Shown here: positions 24,159 through 32,776 of the stretch, one piece after another
How positions within the stretch are numbered: position 1 is the first letter of the stretch
How the letters are laid out: every line of letters starts with the position of its first letter
From: Verrucomicrobiia bacterium
GTDB lineage: Bacteria; Verrucomicrobiota; Verrucomicrobiia; Chthoniobacterales; UBA6821
Direction: 5' to 3'
NCBI GenBank assembly: GCA_026398175.1
Contig: JAPLTJ010000002.1
Span: 1 to 35,961, forward strand
Length of the DNA stretch: 35,961 nucleotides
The notes under the pieces: model-generated
Told to the model about the DNA's origin: nothing
What the model saw: the letters and a program-made list of their open reading frames with translations, nothing else
Database searches by the model: none
Program-made: the position numbers and the translations under genes

Positions 24159-24734
24159 ATGATGATATCGACGACAACAACAGGTTTTTCAACGGCTCCT
24201 ATTTATGCTGTGGGAGTAGAATTCGACAGCGCTCGTGATCTTTATCACGCTGCTGAGAAAGTCCGTGATGCTGGCTACAAACGTTGGGATACTTTTTCTC
24301 CTTTTCCAATTCATGGAATGGATACGGCCATGGGACTTCCCAAGTCGTGGTTGAGTGCGCTGGTTTTTATTGGTGGTCTGACCGGTTTTAGCACAGCGGC
24401 CTTTATGGAATTTGGTGCTTCCAGTTTTCTCTATCCACTGATTGTCGATGCGAAGCCGACAAACTTGATGACGATTCCTGCTTTCTTCCCGATCATGTTT
24501 GAGCTGACTATTCTTTTTTCAGCGCTTACGGCGACTTTTGGAATGCTCGCTCTCAATGGCCTTCCGCGTTGGAACCATCCGCTTTTTAATTGGGATCGTT
24601 TTAAAAAGGTGACCGAAGATAAATTTTATATTGCGATCGAGGCAACGGATGAAAAATTTTCTTTGGAAGAGACGCGCCAATTTTTACAATCTCTTGGCGG
24701 CAGTCATATCACAGTCATTCATCACGACGAATAA
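24159..24734 (+). CDS. actD: Alternative complex III subunit D
   Basis: About 191 residues, DUF3341 family. Two membrane helices (about 55-80 and 95-120) follow a soluble N-terminal part containing AKERVRDAGYKRWD-like sequence (AEKVRDAGYKRWDTFSPFPI) and the HGMD turn, both typical of ActD. I prefer the ATG at 24159, which clears the actC stop by one base; the frame also opens at 24138 inside actC. ActD stabilises the complex next to ActC. Confidence 0.92.
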   Translation: MMISTTTTGFSTAPIYAVGVEFDSARDLYHAAEKVRDAGYKRWDTFSPFPIHGMDTAMGLPKSWLSALVFIGGLTGFSTAAFMEFGASSFLYPLIVDAKPTNLMTIPAFFPIMFELTILFSALTATFGMLALNGLPRWNHPLFNWDRFKKVTEDKFYIAIEATDEKFSLEETRQFLQSLGGSHITVIHHDE

Positions 24735-24743
24735 TTTCAAATC

Positions 24744-25433
24744 ATGTTACGTTATTTTTTCATTGGATTTACCTTGCTCCTCTTGCTTCTTGTCTCGATG
24801 ACAGGATTGCGTGGATGGAAGTCAAAACGTCCGCCTCTGGAACTTTTTCCTGATATGGTGCGCCAAGCAAAATACAAGGCGCAAACGGAGAGCTCTTTTT
24901 ATGCCGATGGTCGCGCAGCCCAGGCGCATGCGACAGGAACAGTGCCGATGGGGTATTCTGCTCCTCAAGCAAAGTTTGCTGATAGCAACAGTTCGTCGAC
25001 AGACCTTGCTGGTCCTTACAAAAACATTCAGTTTTCTGGATCTCCAACGTATCGCGAGACCGGTCGAATGGGAACGCAGTGGGGAACAGGTATTCCGTTT
25101 GAAGTGACACCTTCCATCATGCAACGAGGACAGGAGCGGTATAATATTAGCTGTGCTGTCTGTCATGCTGCGACGGGTCAAGGAAATGGAATTGCTTCCA
25201 AGTATGGCCTCAATGGTATTGCTAATCAGCATCAGCAACGGATTCGTGATATGGCCGACGGAGAAATTTTTAATACCATCACTTGGGGAAAAAATACGAT
25301 GATGGGTTATGGTTCCAATATTCAAGTTCCCGATCGTTGGGCAATCATCTGTTACTTACGCGCACTCCAACGTTCTCAGAATGCGACTCTTTCTGATGTT
25401 CCAGACGCAGAACAGAAAAAACTTAACCGCTAA
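24744..25433 (+). CDS. actE: Alternative complex III subunit E, monoheme cytochrome c
   Basis: 229 residues. An N-terminal anchor helix (4-22) is followed by a cytochrome c domain with one heme site, CAVCHAATGQGNG, near residue 137, and a candidate Met ligand in TMMGYGSNI. The block MVRQAKYKAQTESSFYADGR, near the N-terminus of the mature part, is characteristic of ActE. It passes electrons from the complex to soluble or oxidase-bound cytochrome c. Its last residues LNR and the TAA stop are made by an AACCGCTAA repeat. Confidence 0.93.
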   Translation: MLRYFFIGFTLLLLLLVSMTGLRGWKSKRPPLELFPDMVRQAKYKAQTESSFYADGRAAQAHATGTVPMGYSAPQAKFADSNSSSTDLAGPYKNIQFSGSPTYRETGRMGTQWGTGIPFEVTPSIMQRGQERYNISCAVCHAATGQGNGIASKYGLNGIANQHQQRIRDMADGEIFNTITWGKNTMMGYGSNIQVPDRWAIICYLRALQRSQNATLSDVPDAEQKKLNR

Positions 25434-25540
25434 ATTCGCTAAAAACCGCTAAATTAAAAAATTCTTTTTCGTGATAGTTCGCGTATTTCGCGGTTTATAA
25501 ATTCTTTTTATCCCTTCCATAGCTTTCATCCCTGTGAATA
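25421..25540. repeat. Repeat-filled gap between actE and actF
   Basis: 25421-25454 (AACCGCTAAATTCGCTAA and more) and 25478-25500 form an inverted pair, with 15 of 18 core positions matching, only 23 bp apart. It is followed at 25507-25540 by a copy of the ACAGGGATGGAAG family in inverted orientation. The first array supplies the actE stop; the second supplies the GTG start of actF (CCCTGTGAATAA). This is the longest intercistronic gap within the act genes. Confidence 0.8.
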
Positions 25541-26727
25541 AATCTTCTTCATCTCCAAGCCCTGAATACTTCGACTACAAGCATGTCGGGGGACGCTTTA
25601 TGGGCCTTGTTTCCGTGGCGATCGTATCATTAGTGGTTTCTTTTCTTCTTGGGATGCACCATCCCAAGCAGTTTGCTTTTTCATGGTTGTTTGCCTTTTT
25701 CTATTTTATGACAATCGTGATTGGGAGTCTCTTTTGGATCCTCGTGCATCATGGTATTGACGTAGAATGGAGCGTCGGAGTTCGCCGACAGATGGAGAAT
25801 GTTGCAAGCCTCTTCCCGGTGATGGCCTTTCTTTTTGTTCCTCTGATTTTTGTAGCGCCTCGACTTTGGACATGGATGACGATTCCTCATGGCGCTGATA
25901 TTCAGCTGATGGAAAAAGCGGCTTATCTCAACCTTCCTTTTTTCTGGATGAGAGCAGCCTTCTATTTTCTCTTTTTTAGCACAGTGGCTTTGTGGCTCCG
26001 TAAACTTTCCGTAGCTCAAGATAAAACGGGTGATCCAAAATATACCATGATGGCCCGGAAAATAACCTTTGCGAGCCTTCCCTTCTTCGCGGTTTGCCTT
26101 ACTTTTGCTGCCGTTGACTGGCTCATGGGGCTTGATTTTAAATGGGTCTCGACGATGTGGGGTGTCTATATTTTTGCTGGTTCTGCATTGAGCTCTCTTT
26201 GTGTCATTCTCCTCATTGTGACAGCACTTCGCTCCGCGGGTTATCTGCAAGGAATTGTTTCAGAGCGACACTATTCTCTCATGGGACAATTGATGACAGC
26301 CTTTACTGTTTTCTGGGCATATATCGGTTTTGACCAATACATGCTGATTTGGTATGCCAACATTCCTGAAGAGACGATTTATTTTTTGCGTCGCAATACG
26401 GAGAGTTGGTGCACGCTCAACATGATTTTGGTCGTCGGACATTTTTTAATTCCTTTCGTGCTTTTGCTGTTTCGTAATCCAAAACGTCGGCCTGCTTATC
26501 TTTGTGGTGTTGCTTTTTGGATTTTGCTCATGCATATGCTCGATATCTATATTGTCGTCTTGCCGATGATCCATCCTGCTGGATTTGCTCCAAGTATTTT
26601 TGATGTTCTGGCTCTTCTTGCCATTGGATGCACGCTTGCAGCTGTTTTTCTCAAACGCTTGGGAGATGTTCCTCTCTGGCCGTTGCGCGATCCACGTTTA
26701 AAGGATTCTATTAACATTGCTGTGTAA
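25534..26727 (+). CDS. actF: Alternative complex III subunit F
   Basis: 397 residues, about ten membrane helices, distantly related to ActC. Diagnostic stretches: FWILVHHGIDVEWSVGVRRQ, ending of the helix WVSTMWGVYIFAGSALSSLC, and TVFWAYIGFDQYMLIWYANI followed by PEET. ActF is thought to contribute to proton translocation. The start is GTG at 25534, lying in a dispersed repeat; the only other candidate (Met near residue 23) would cut into the first helix. Confidence 0.93.
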   Translation: MNKSSSSPSPEYFDYKHVGGRFMGLVSVAIVSLVVSFLLGMHHPKQFAFSWLFAFFYFMTIVIGSLFWILVHHGIDVEWSVGVRRQMENVASLFPVMAFLFVPLIFVAPRLWTWMTIPHGADIQLMEKAAYLNLPFFWMRAAFYFLFFSTVALWLRKLSVAQDKTGDPKYTMMARKITFASLPFFAVCLTFAAVDWLMGLDFKWVSTMWGVYIFAGSALSSLCVILLIVTALRSAGYLQGIVSERHYSLMGQLMTAFTVFWAYIGFDQYMLIWYANIPEETIYFLRRNTESWCTLNMILVVGHFLIPFVLLLFRNPKRRPAYLCGVAFWILLMHMLDIYIVVLPMIHPAGFAPSIFDVLALLAIGCTLAAVFLKRLGDVPLWPLRDPRLKDSINIAV

Positions 26728-26739
26728 ACTTTTGAACTC

Positions 26740-27159
26740 ATGACCTGCTCTTCTTCTCATACTAAATTATCTTGTTGCTTCCCTTGGTCGCGGCTTTGGA
26801 CAGCCTTGGGCATGTTTGTTCTTTTTCTTGCAGCCGTGATTGTTTTGGTGCTTTGGAATCCTCGGCCTCTCGATGAAGATGCTGAGCGAGCCATCCTGAG
26901 GGCTAAAAATTTGAAGGAACTTCGAGAAGCCAATGAGAAGCGTCTGAATAACTATGGATGGGTCGATCAAGCTAAGGGAATTGTTTTTATCCCGATAGCG
27001 CGCGCCATGGAACTGGAAACAGTTTCCCTCAACGATCCTAAATGGAAACCCCACGCAACCTATCCAATTGCACCGATTGACCTTGTTCCCAAACCAGCTG
27101 GCATGCCGGTTCCAGCGCCGGCAGCTGCTCCTAGTGCTTCCTCCACGTCAGCCAAGTAA
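26740..27159 (+). CDS. Small membrane-anchored protein of the act/cox operon
   Basis: 139 residues. One N-terminal helix (about 20-42, ALGMFVLFLAAVIVLVLW) anchors a soluble part that begins RPLDEDAERAILRAKNLKEL. The block NNYGWVDQAKGIVFIPIARA followed by MELE resembles small proteins that I recall from other act/cox operons. The tail is Pro/Ala-rich and probably disordered. It lies 12 bp after actF and 6 bp before the CcoN-like gene, so it is cotranscribed with both. An accessory role in the respiratory complexes is likely, but no function is established. Confidence 0.7.
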   Translation: MTCSSSHTKLSCCFPWSRLWTALGMFVLFLAAVIVLVLWNPRPLDEDAERAILRAKNLKELREANEKRLNNYGWVDQAKGIVFIPIARAMELETVSLNDPKWKPHATYPIAPIDLVPKPAGMPVPAPAAAPSASSTSAK

Positions 27160-27165
27160 TCACTC

Positions 27166-28644
27166 ATGCGTCACGAATCCTCTCTCTCACAAGTTCAAGC
27201 AGCCACTAATTTTAGCGAGCCGGCTCCGCTGCATGCGACGACTCGTGCTGAAATTGATGCCTCGCTTCGTTTTCCAGTATTGCTCTTTTTTAGGACGGCT
27301 CTTTTTTGGCTTCTGCTCGGCTCCATTCTTTGCACGATCACCTCTTTGAAGCTCGTGGTGCCTTGTTTTTTAGATGGCATCAATTTTTTATCTTATGGAA
27401 GACTTCTTCCAGTGGCTCTCGATGCGCTGCTTTATGGATGGGCGATCCCAGCTGGCCTTGGTATCAGCCTCTGGCTCATCGCACGGCTTTGCGGCAGGTC
27501 ACTCCGTTGTACGAAGATATTAGTCGCAGCAACTCTTTTTTGGAACATTGGAGTTTTTCTTGGATCGCTAGGCATCCTTTGCGGTTACGGAACCTCTGTT
27601 CCTTGGCTCGAATATCCTAATTGGGCTTCCATCCCTCTCTTTATCGCCTTTTTGCTGATGGGAGTTTGGGTCGTATTACTTTTTTTAGCACGTCAGCCAC
27701 GTTCTATTTATATAACGCAATGGTACCTTTTGTTAGGGTTGTGTGCTTTTCCTTGGCTCTATGCTACGTCAAATATGCTTTTGACATGGGGGTCGGTACA
27801 GGCTTCTGCTCAAGGACCGATCATCGCTTGGTATAGCGCAAATATTTTTGGACTCTTCCTCATTCCGTTAGCGCTGGGGATCATCTACTATTTAATTCCT
27901 AAAATTACAGGAGCCGCCATTTACAGCTACTATCTCGCGGTACTGGGATTTTTCTCGCTGTTGCTCTTGGCTGGCTGGTCTGGAATGACTCTGTTTCTCG
28001 GCGGACCCATTCCTGTTTGGATGGTCAGTGCCAGCGTGGTGGCAACGATGTTGATGATGATTCCTGTCGCGGCAGTAATTTTGAATTATGCCAAGATGAT
28101 CCAAGGACAAGCTGCTGCACTCAAAGAAAGTCCGGCCCTTCGCTTTATTGCTTTTGGAATTATTGCTTATTTCGTGGCTACGCTGTTGAACTTGGCCTAC
28201 GCCATTCCAACTTGGAATGGAATTCTTCACTTCACGCATTACTCTAATGGTGTCGTGCTCCTCACGCTCTTAGGCTTTGTGAGTATGGTTCTCTTTGCGG
28301 GAATGTATTACATCGCGCCGCGGCTGTTTGGTTTTTCGTGGCTCTGTGCTTGTTCCATTCGATGCCATTTTTGGTTTGCGGTTGTTGGTCTTTCGCTGAT
28401 GGTTACTTCTATGACGCTGGGTGGACTCATTGAAGGCCTCGCCTTGGATGATGCGGCTATTACTTTTGTGAATGTTCTCTCTTTTGCGGCACCATGGCGT
28501 TGGCTGAATGTGATCGCTTGGATGTTGCTACTGCTCTCTTACGTTTCTTTTGTTAGACTTTTTGGTAAAATGCTTTTTCGTGCTACTCATCCTGATCAAA
28601 AAGCATCAGCTTGTTCCTTTAATCCACTTGCTTCCGTTTCATGA
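27166..28644 (+). CDS. CcoN-like protein without heme/copper ligands
   Basis: 492 residues, twelve or so membrane helices; by sequence a cbb3-oxidase subunit I (CcoN) relative. Helix landmarks align well: YGRLLPVALDALLYGW (77-92), WYSANIFGLFLIPLALGIIY (222-241), WSGMTLFLGGPIPVW (271-285) and FTHYSNGVVLLTLLGF (356-371). In active CcoN the matching positions are His in RPLHT, WYGHN, WTG-x-HH and GHxHL. Here they are Ala84, Ala225, Thr275/Leu276 and Val363/Leu365, so all six metal ligands look absent. It cannot be a working oxygen-reducing subunit. The next gene, a complete CcoO-like cytochrome, overlaps it by ATGA. It is probably a scaffold or quinol/cytochrome-docking subunit of the ActABCDEF-oxidase assembly; that is inference. 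Confidence 0.82.
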   Translation: MRHESSLSQVQAATNFSEPAPLHATTRAEIDASLRFPVLLFFRTALFWLLLGSILCTITSLKLVVPCFLDGINFLSYGRLLPVALDALLYGWAIPAGLGISLWLIARLCGRSLRCTKILVAATLFWNIGVFLGSLGILCGYGTSVPWLEYPNWASIPLFIAFLLMGVWVVLLFLARQPRSIYITQWYLLLGLCAFPWLYATSNMLLTWGSVQASAQGPIIAWYSANIFGLFLIPLALGIIYYLIPKITGAAIYSYYLAVLGFFSLLLLAGWSGMTLFLGGPIPVWMVSASVVATMLMMIPVAAVILNYAKMIQGQAAALKESPALRFIAFGIIAYFVATLLNLAYAIPTWNGILHFTHYSNGVVLLTLLGFVSMVLFAGMYYIAPRLFGFSWLCACSIRCHFWFAVVGLSLMVTSMTLGGLIEGLALDDAAITFVNVLSFAAPWRWLNVIAWMLLLLSYVSFVRLFGKMLFRATHPDQKASACSFNPLASVS

Positions 28645-29264
28645 ATCGTTTGCGACCACTCTTCATCACTATTGCCCTTCTCTTTTTTGCAGGATGGCTT
28701 GGATTCGTTGCTTATTCCTATTTGCAATTGGGGCGTCTCGCTCCGCAAGTAGAGAGCGATGGCAGTTTGCCGCCACTGCAAAGTGGGAGTGCCATTCGCG
28801 GAGCTAAGGTTTATGCGGCTGAGGGATGTATGACCTGCCATAGCCAGCAAGTTCGTCAAACGAGTGTGACACCCTCTGATATTGATCGCAACTGGGGGAA
28901 ACGGCCTTCGGTGGCGCGCGATTATTTGAGAGATCAAGTTGCTTTTCTTGGAACATCGCGAATCGGTCCTGATTTGAGCAATGTGGGAGTTCGTTTTACA
29001 GATCCTATTTGGTATTATCGTCACCTCTATGAACCAACGGCCGTGGTTCCTGGATCGAACATGCCTGCTTATCGTTATCTTTTTAAAATGCAAAAAATCC
29101 AGGGGCAACCTTCTGAAGAGGCGATCGTTCTAACAGGTCCTCATGCTCCCAAGGAGGGGTATGAAGTTGTTCCCACCGAGGAAGCTAAAGACCTCGTCGC
29201 TTACTTGCTCTCTCGGAAACAAGATTATACCTTGCCAGAAGTTCCTCCTGTTCCTGAAAAATAA
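28641..29264 (+). CDS. ccoO: CcoO-like membrane-anchored monoheme cytochrome c
   Basis: 207 residues. An N-terminal helix (7-28) anchors a cytochrome c domain with C63MTC66H67 followed by SQQVR, then GPDLSNVGVR and GSNM141PAYRYLF, with Met141 the likely sixth ligand. All are standard CcoO (cbb3 subunit II) blocks. It is translationally coupled to the histidine-free CcoN-like gene. In a normal cbb3 oxidase CcoO hands electrons to CcoN. Here it more likely relays electrons from alternative complex III towards the aa3 oxidase encoded downstream. Confidence 0.88.
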   Translation: MNRLRPLFITIALLFFAGWLGFVAYSYLQLGRLAPQVESDGSLPPLQSGSAIRGAKVYAAEGCMTCHSQQVRQTSVTPSDIDRNWGKRPSVARDYLRDQVAFLGTSRIGPDLSNVGVRFTDPIWYYRHLYEPTAVVPGSNMPAYRYLFKMQKIQGQPSEEAIVLTGPHAPKEGYEVVPTEEAKDLVAYLLSRKQDYTLPEVPPVPEK

Positions 29265-29279
29265 ACATATTCTGTTGTT

Positions 29280-29993
29280 GTGAATCCATCTAATACCCAT
29301 CATTCTTCCGACGACTTGCAGCTCGAGCGTGACCTTGTTGAGATCAATCATGCTCCGGCATCGCTTCATAACGCTGATAAGAACGGCTTCTTGCAGCCAT
29401 TGCCGCTTTGGCTGATGACCTTTTCGATGTTCCTTTTTTTCTGGGCAGGAATGTACTTGGCTTACAATAGTGGTGGTTTTAAGGCAAATGTCTTTGATGC
29501 TTCGGTGGTTTCTTGGAGTGGGGGAGGAAGTGGCGGTGCCGCTGCTCCAGTTGATATGAAAGTTCTTGGGAAAAAAGTGTTCACGCAGACATGTGTGATT
29601 TGCCATCAAGCAACAGGGCTTGGCGTTCCTGGACAATTTCCTCCACTAGTCGGAACAGAGTGGGTTCTTTCTCAAGACTGGCATGGCGATAATCATCTTG
29701 TGAAGCAAGTGTTGTATGGAATGCAAGGTCCTATCACGGTCAAAGGAATGCCATTCAACAATGCGATGGCTGCTTGGAGTCAATTAACAGATCAACAAAT
29801 TGCTGCCGTGCTAACGTACGTTCGTTCGGAATGGGGTAATAATGCACCTCCGATCACAACGGAATTTGTAACGAAAGTTCGTGCCGACACCAAACCTCGC
29901 ACTGAGGCTTGGAATCTGGCTGAAATGAAAGCGATTCCTAAAGAAATGTGCTCTGGTTCCGCTGCCCCTGCAACTCCGCCCGTGAAAAAATAG
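29280..29993 (+). CDS. Membrane-anchored monoheme cytochrome c
   Basis: 237 residues from GTG 29280. One membrane helix (about 43-61) is followed by a Gly/Ser/Ala linker and a cytochrome c domain with C105VIC108H109 and QATGLGVPGQFPPLVGTEWV, the class I pattern seen in CcoP-type and caa3-associated cytochromes. The likely Met ligand is in KGMPFNNAMAAW. CoxB in this operon lacks a fused cytochrome domain, so this protein is a good candidate for the separate electron donor to CuA. It lies 15 bp after ccoO and 2 bp before coxB. Confidence 0.87.
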   Translation: MNPSNTHHSSDDLQLERDLVEINHAPASLHNADKNGFLQPLPLWLMTFSMFLFFWAGMYLAYNSGGFKANVFDASVVSWSGGGSGGAAAPVDMKVLGKKVFTQTCVICHQATGLGVPGQFPPLVGTEWVLSQDWHGDNHLVKQVLYGMQGPITVKGMPFNNAMAAWSQLTDQQIAAVLTYVRSEWGNNAPPITTEFVTKVRADTKPRTEAWNLAEMKAIPKEMCSGSAAPATPPVKK

Positions 29994-29995
29994 TC

Positions 29996-30850
29996 ATGAA
30001 GTTCTCAATTAAAAATTTCCCTCTTCAAAAATGCATCGCTCTTGTTGCGACGTTTTTTCTTTTGTCAGTCAGCGTTATGGCGGAAGTACGGTCCGGTAAT
30101 ATTTATTGGACGCCTCGCAATGCGACACTCAATGGGATTGAAACAGATCGTCTTTTAACCTTTATTTTTTGGCTCACAGCAATTGTTTTCTTTCTCGTTC
30201 AAACAGTTTTTGTTTATTATTTGATCAAGTATCGTCGCCGTCCTGGGGTAAAGGCTCACTACAGTCATGGAAATAACACGCTGGAAATTATTTGGACCAC
30301 ATTGCCAACGCTTATCTTTCTTGGATTAGCCATTTACGGTAATCGTGTATGGTATGAAATTCATCAGCCTGCGCCTCAGAATGCTTTAACCGTCGAAATC
30401 ACAGGTTATCAGTTTGCATGGGATTTTCGCTATCCTGGCTCCAGCGGTACGTTAGCGCGTTCGGATGTACGTGACATCACACCTATGAATAAATTTGGTG
30501 TCGACATGACGGATCCTCGTGCTAAGGAAGATTTTTCGACAACAGAATTGGTTGTTCCTATTGGAAAACCAGTTCATGTTCTGCTCCGCTCCCGCGATGT
30601 TATTCACTCTTTTTATGTTCCTGAGTTTCGTATTTATCAAGATGCGGTTCCTGGACGGACTATTGGATGGATTTGGTTTAAGACACTTCGCTCAGGAAAT
30701 TTCCAACTTGCTTGCAGTCAACTTTGCGGTAAGGGTCACTACAACATGAAGGCTCCTATTCGGGTTGTTAGCCAAGAAGAGTATGATAAATGGTATGCTG
30801 AGAAAGTGATAAAGCCGAATGTCTTCATCGAGCTTGCTGCAAAAAAATAA
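29996..30850 (+). CDS. coxB: Cytochrome c oxidase subunit II (CuA)
   Basis: 284 residues from the ATG at 29996. A signal sequence (about 13-29), two helices (53-77 and 98-117) and a periplasmic cupredoxin domain are visible. CuA ligands are complete: H204, C240, C244, H248 and M251 (VIHSFYVPEF, CSQLCGKGHYNM). The residue between the cysteines that is usually Glu (CSELC) is Gln242; its carbonyl binds copper, so function can survive. No cytochrome c domain is fused at the C-terminus, unlike classic caa3 subunit II. It receives electrons and passes them to CoxA. Confidence 0.94.
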   Translation: MKFSIKNFPLQKCIALVATFFLLSVSVMAEVRSGNIYWTPRNATLNGIETDRLLTFIFWLTAIVFFLVQTVFVYYLIKYRRRPGVKAHYSHGNNTLEIIWTTLPTLIFLGLAIYGNRVWYEIHQPAPQNALTVEITGYQFAWDFRYPGSSGTLARSDVRDITPMNKFGVDMTDPRAKEDFSTTELVVPIGKPVHVLLRSRDVIHSFYVPEFRIYQDAVPGRTIGWIWFKTLRSGNFQLACSQLCGKGHYNMKAPIRVVSQEEYDKWYAEKVIKPNVFIELAAKK

Positions 30851-30872
30851 GAAAAATTTGATCTAGATATTT

Positions 30873-32657
30873 ATGAATGCTGTAATGACCTCCACTTCTG
30901 CTGAAACAGTTCATGCTAAGGCTCCTCATCATGATAATGACCATGCTTCTCCTGGCGTTATGAAATATCTCTGGACCTATGATCACAAGATGATTGGACT
31001 TCAGTATCTTTGGACCGCGTTTTTTTTCCTAGCTATTGGTGGAGCGTTAGCTTTAGCAGTTCGTTTTCAACTAGGATTTCCTAATCATCCCATTCCTTTG
31101 ATTGGCAAACTTCTTCCTGCAACGCTGGCTACAGATGAAGGAGTAATTATCCCTGGAGGTTATAATATGTTAGTGACAATGCATGCCACTATCATGGTCT
31201 TCTTTGTGGTCATGCCTTTGTTAATCGGAGCTTTTGGAAATTATCTTATCCCTCTCAAGATTGGTGCTGGCGATATGGCATTTCCACTTTTGAACGAATT
31301 AAGCTATTGGCTCTATGTCCTTTCAGGAGTTTTTATTCTTGGAGCTTTTTTTGCCCCAGGTGGCGCTCCGGGTACTGGATGGACGGCCTATGCTCCTTTG
31401 AGCGTAGTTGCGGCTTATAACCAAACACAAATGGGTCAGAGTTTGTGGGGAGCTGCCATTTTCATCAATGGACTTGCTTCCATTGCAGGCGCAACTAATT
31501 ACATTACGACTGTTATTACGATGCGGGCTCCAGGCATGACGATGTTCCGTTTGCCTTTGACCGTTTGGTCGCTCTTCATTACTTCGATTCTTCTCATTTT
31601 TGCAGTGCCGGTGCTTTCAGCCGCAGCAGCGATGCTCTTCTTTGACCTCAATATGGGAACGAGCTTCTTCAAGCCTGCTGGCAACGGACAACCGTTACTT
31701 TGGCAGCATCTCTTTTGGTTTTTTGGGCATCCTGAAGTTTACATCATGATCTTGCCGGCAATGGGGATTGTTTCTGAGATCATGCCTGTCTTCGCTCGAA
31801 AGCCAGTCTTTGGATATAAGGCTATGGTCTACGCCATGGGCGCGATTGGTTTTCTTGGTTTTATTGTCTGGGGACATCACATGTTTGTCAGTGGTATGAA
31901 TCTGACGTTGAGTGCTACTTTTGCTGTTTCAACGATGGTCATAGCTGTTCCTTCAGCGATTAAGACCTTCAACTGGCTTGGCACAATTTGGAAGGGTTCG
32001 ATTGAGTATACTGTTCCGATGTGCTTTGCATTGGCGTTTGTCATGATGTTTGTCATTGGAGGCCTCAGTGGTATTTTCATGGCATCAACGCCGGTCGATC
32101 TTTTTGTTCATCATACTTATTTTATTGTTGCTCATTTCCATTATGTTCTTTTTGGAGGCAGTATCTTTTCTATTTTTGCCGGAATCTATTTTTGGTTTCC
32201 AAAAATGTTTGGGCGGATGTTGAATCACAGACTCGGTATGATTCATTTCTTTGCAACTTTGTTGTTCTTTAATCTCACTTTTTTTCCGATGCACAATTTG
32301 GGACTCGGAGGAATGATGCGGCGTATTTCTGACCCGACCGTTTATGAGCACTTGCGTCAGTTGCAACCGCTCAATGTGCTTTGTACCATCGGAGCTTTTG
32401 GTTTGGGACTCTCGACCTTGGTTTTTGTCATCAATGTCATTTACAGCCTCCGCTATGGTCCTAAGGCTCCGAATAATCCTTGGCGGTCTACGACGCTTGA
32501 GTGGACATTGCCATCACCGGTAACGCTCCATGGAAATTTCCCAGTAACTCCTACTGTTTACAATGGTCCTTACGAATATAGTGTTCCAGGGATGGAAGAA
32601 GATTATCTTCCTCAAAATGTCAAAGCGCCGGAAACAGCAAGGATTGAGCTGCATTAA
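30873..32657 (+). CDS. coxA: Cytochrome c oxidase subunit I, A1 type
   Basis: 594 residues, twelve helices. Heme a ligands H104 and H423, heme a3 ligand H421 and CuB ligands H286, H335 and H336 are all present. H286-P-E288-V-Y290 carries the Tyr cross-linked to His and the D-channel Glu of type A1 enzymes. It reduces O2 to water and pumps protons. There is no fused subunit III, and no coxC or coxD follows: the next gene is ctaA. The TAA stop is followed at once by a GGTAACG repeat array. It is the only oxidase subunit I in the window with an intact active site. Confidence 0.96.
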   Translation: MNAVMTSTSAETVHAKAPHHDNDHASPGVMKYLWTYDHKMIGLQYLWTAFFFLAIGGALALAVRFQLGFPNHPIPLIGKLLPATLATDEGVIIPGGYNMLVTMHATIMVFFVVMPLLIGAFGNYLIPLKIGAGDMAFPLLNELSYWLYVLSGVFILGAFFAPGGAPGTGWTAYAPLSVVAAYNQTQMGQSLWGAAIFINGLASIAGATNYITTVITMRAPGMTMFRLPLTVWSLFITSILLIFAVPVLSAAAAMLFFDLNMGTSFFKPAGNGQPLLWQHLFWFFGHPEVYIMILPAMGIVSEIMPVFARKPVFGYKAMVYAMGAIGFLGFIVWGHHMFVSGMNLTLSATFAVSTMVIAVPSAIKTFNWLGTIWKGSIEYTVPMCFALAFVMMFVIGGLSGIFMASTPVDLFVHHTYFIVAHFHYVLFGGSIFSIFAGIYFWFPKMFGRMLNHRLGMIHFFATLLFFNLTFFPMHNLGLGGMMRRISDPTVYEHLRQLQPLNVLCTIGAFGLGLSTLVFVINVIYSLRYGPKAPNNPWRSTTLEWTLPSPVTLHGNFPVTPTVYNGPYEYSVPGMEEDYLPQNVKAPETARIELH

Positions 32658-32776
32658 AGAGTAACGGGTAACGGGTTTTTAATTAATCTTCTGATGAAAC
32701 CTGTTTTTTGAAAAACTCACCACAGAAAATGTTGTCTCAAGATTCATCACCCGTTACTCGTTACTCCTTACCCGTT
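32658..32776. repeat. Inverted pair of heptamer arrays (GGTAACG family) between coxA and ctaA
   Basis: Left arm 32660-32676: AGTAACG, GGTAACG, GGT. Right arm 32749-32776: ACCCGTT, ACTCGTT, ACTCCTT, ACCCGTT, the inverted words in exact 7-bp phase, 72 bp away. The right arm is inside the ctaA frame and encodes SPVTRYSLPVT just before the first membrane helix. Confidence 0.85.

Noticed and set aside
2590-32776. Word arrays considered as CRISPR arrays
   Set aside because: The units are 6-9 bp, directly adjacent, with no unique spacers and no cas genes nearby.
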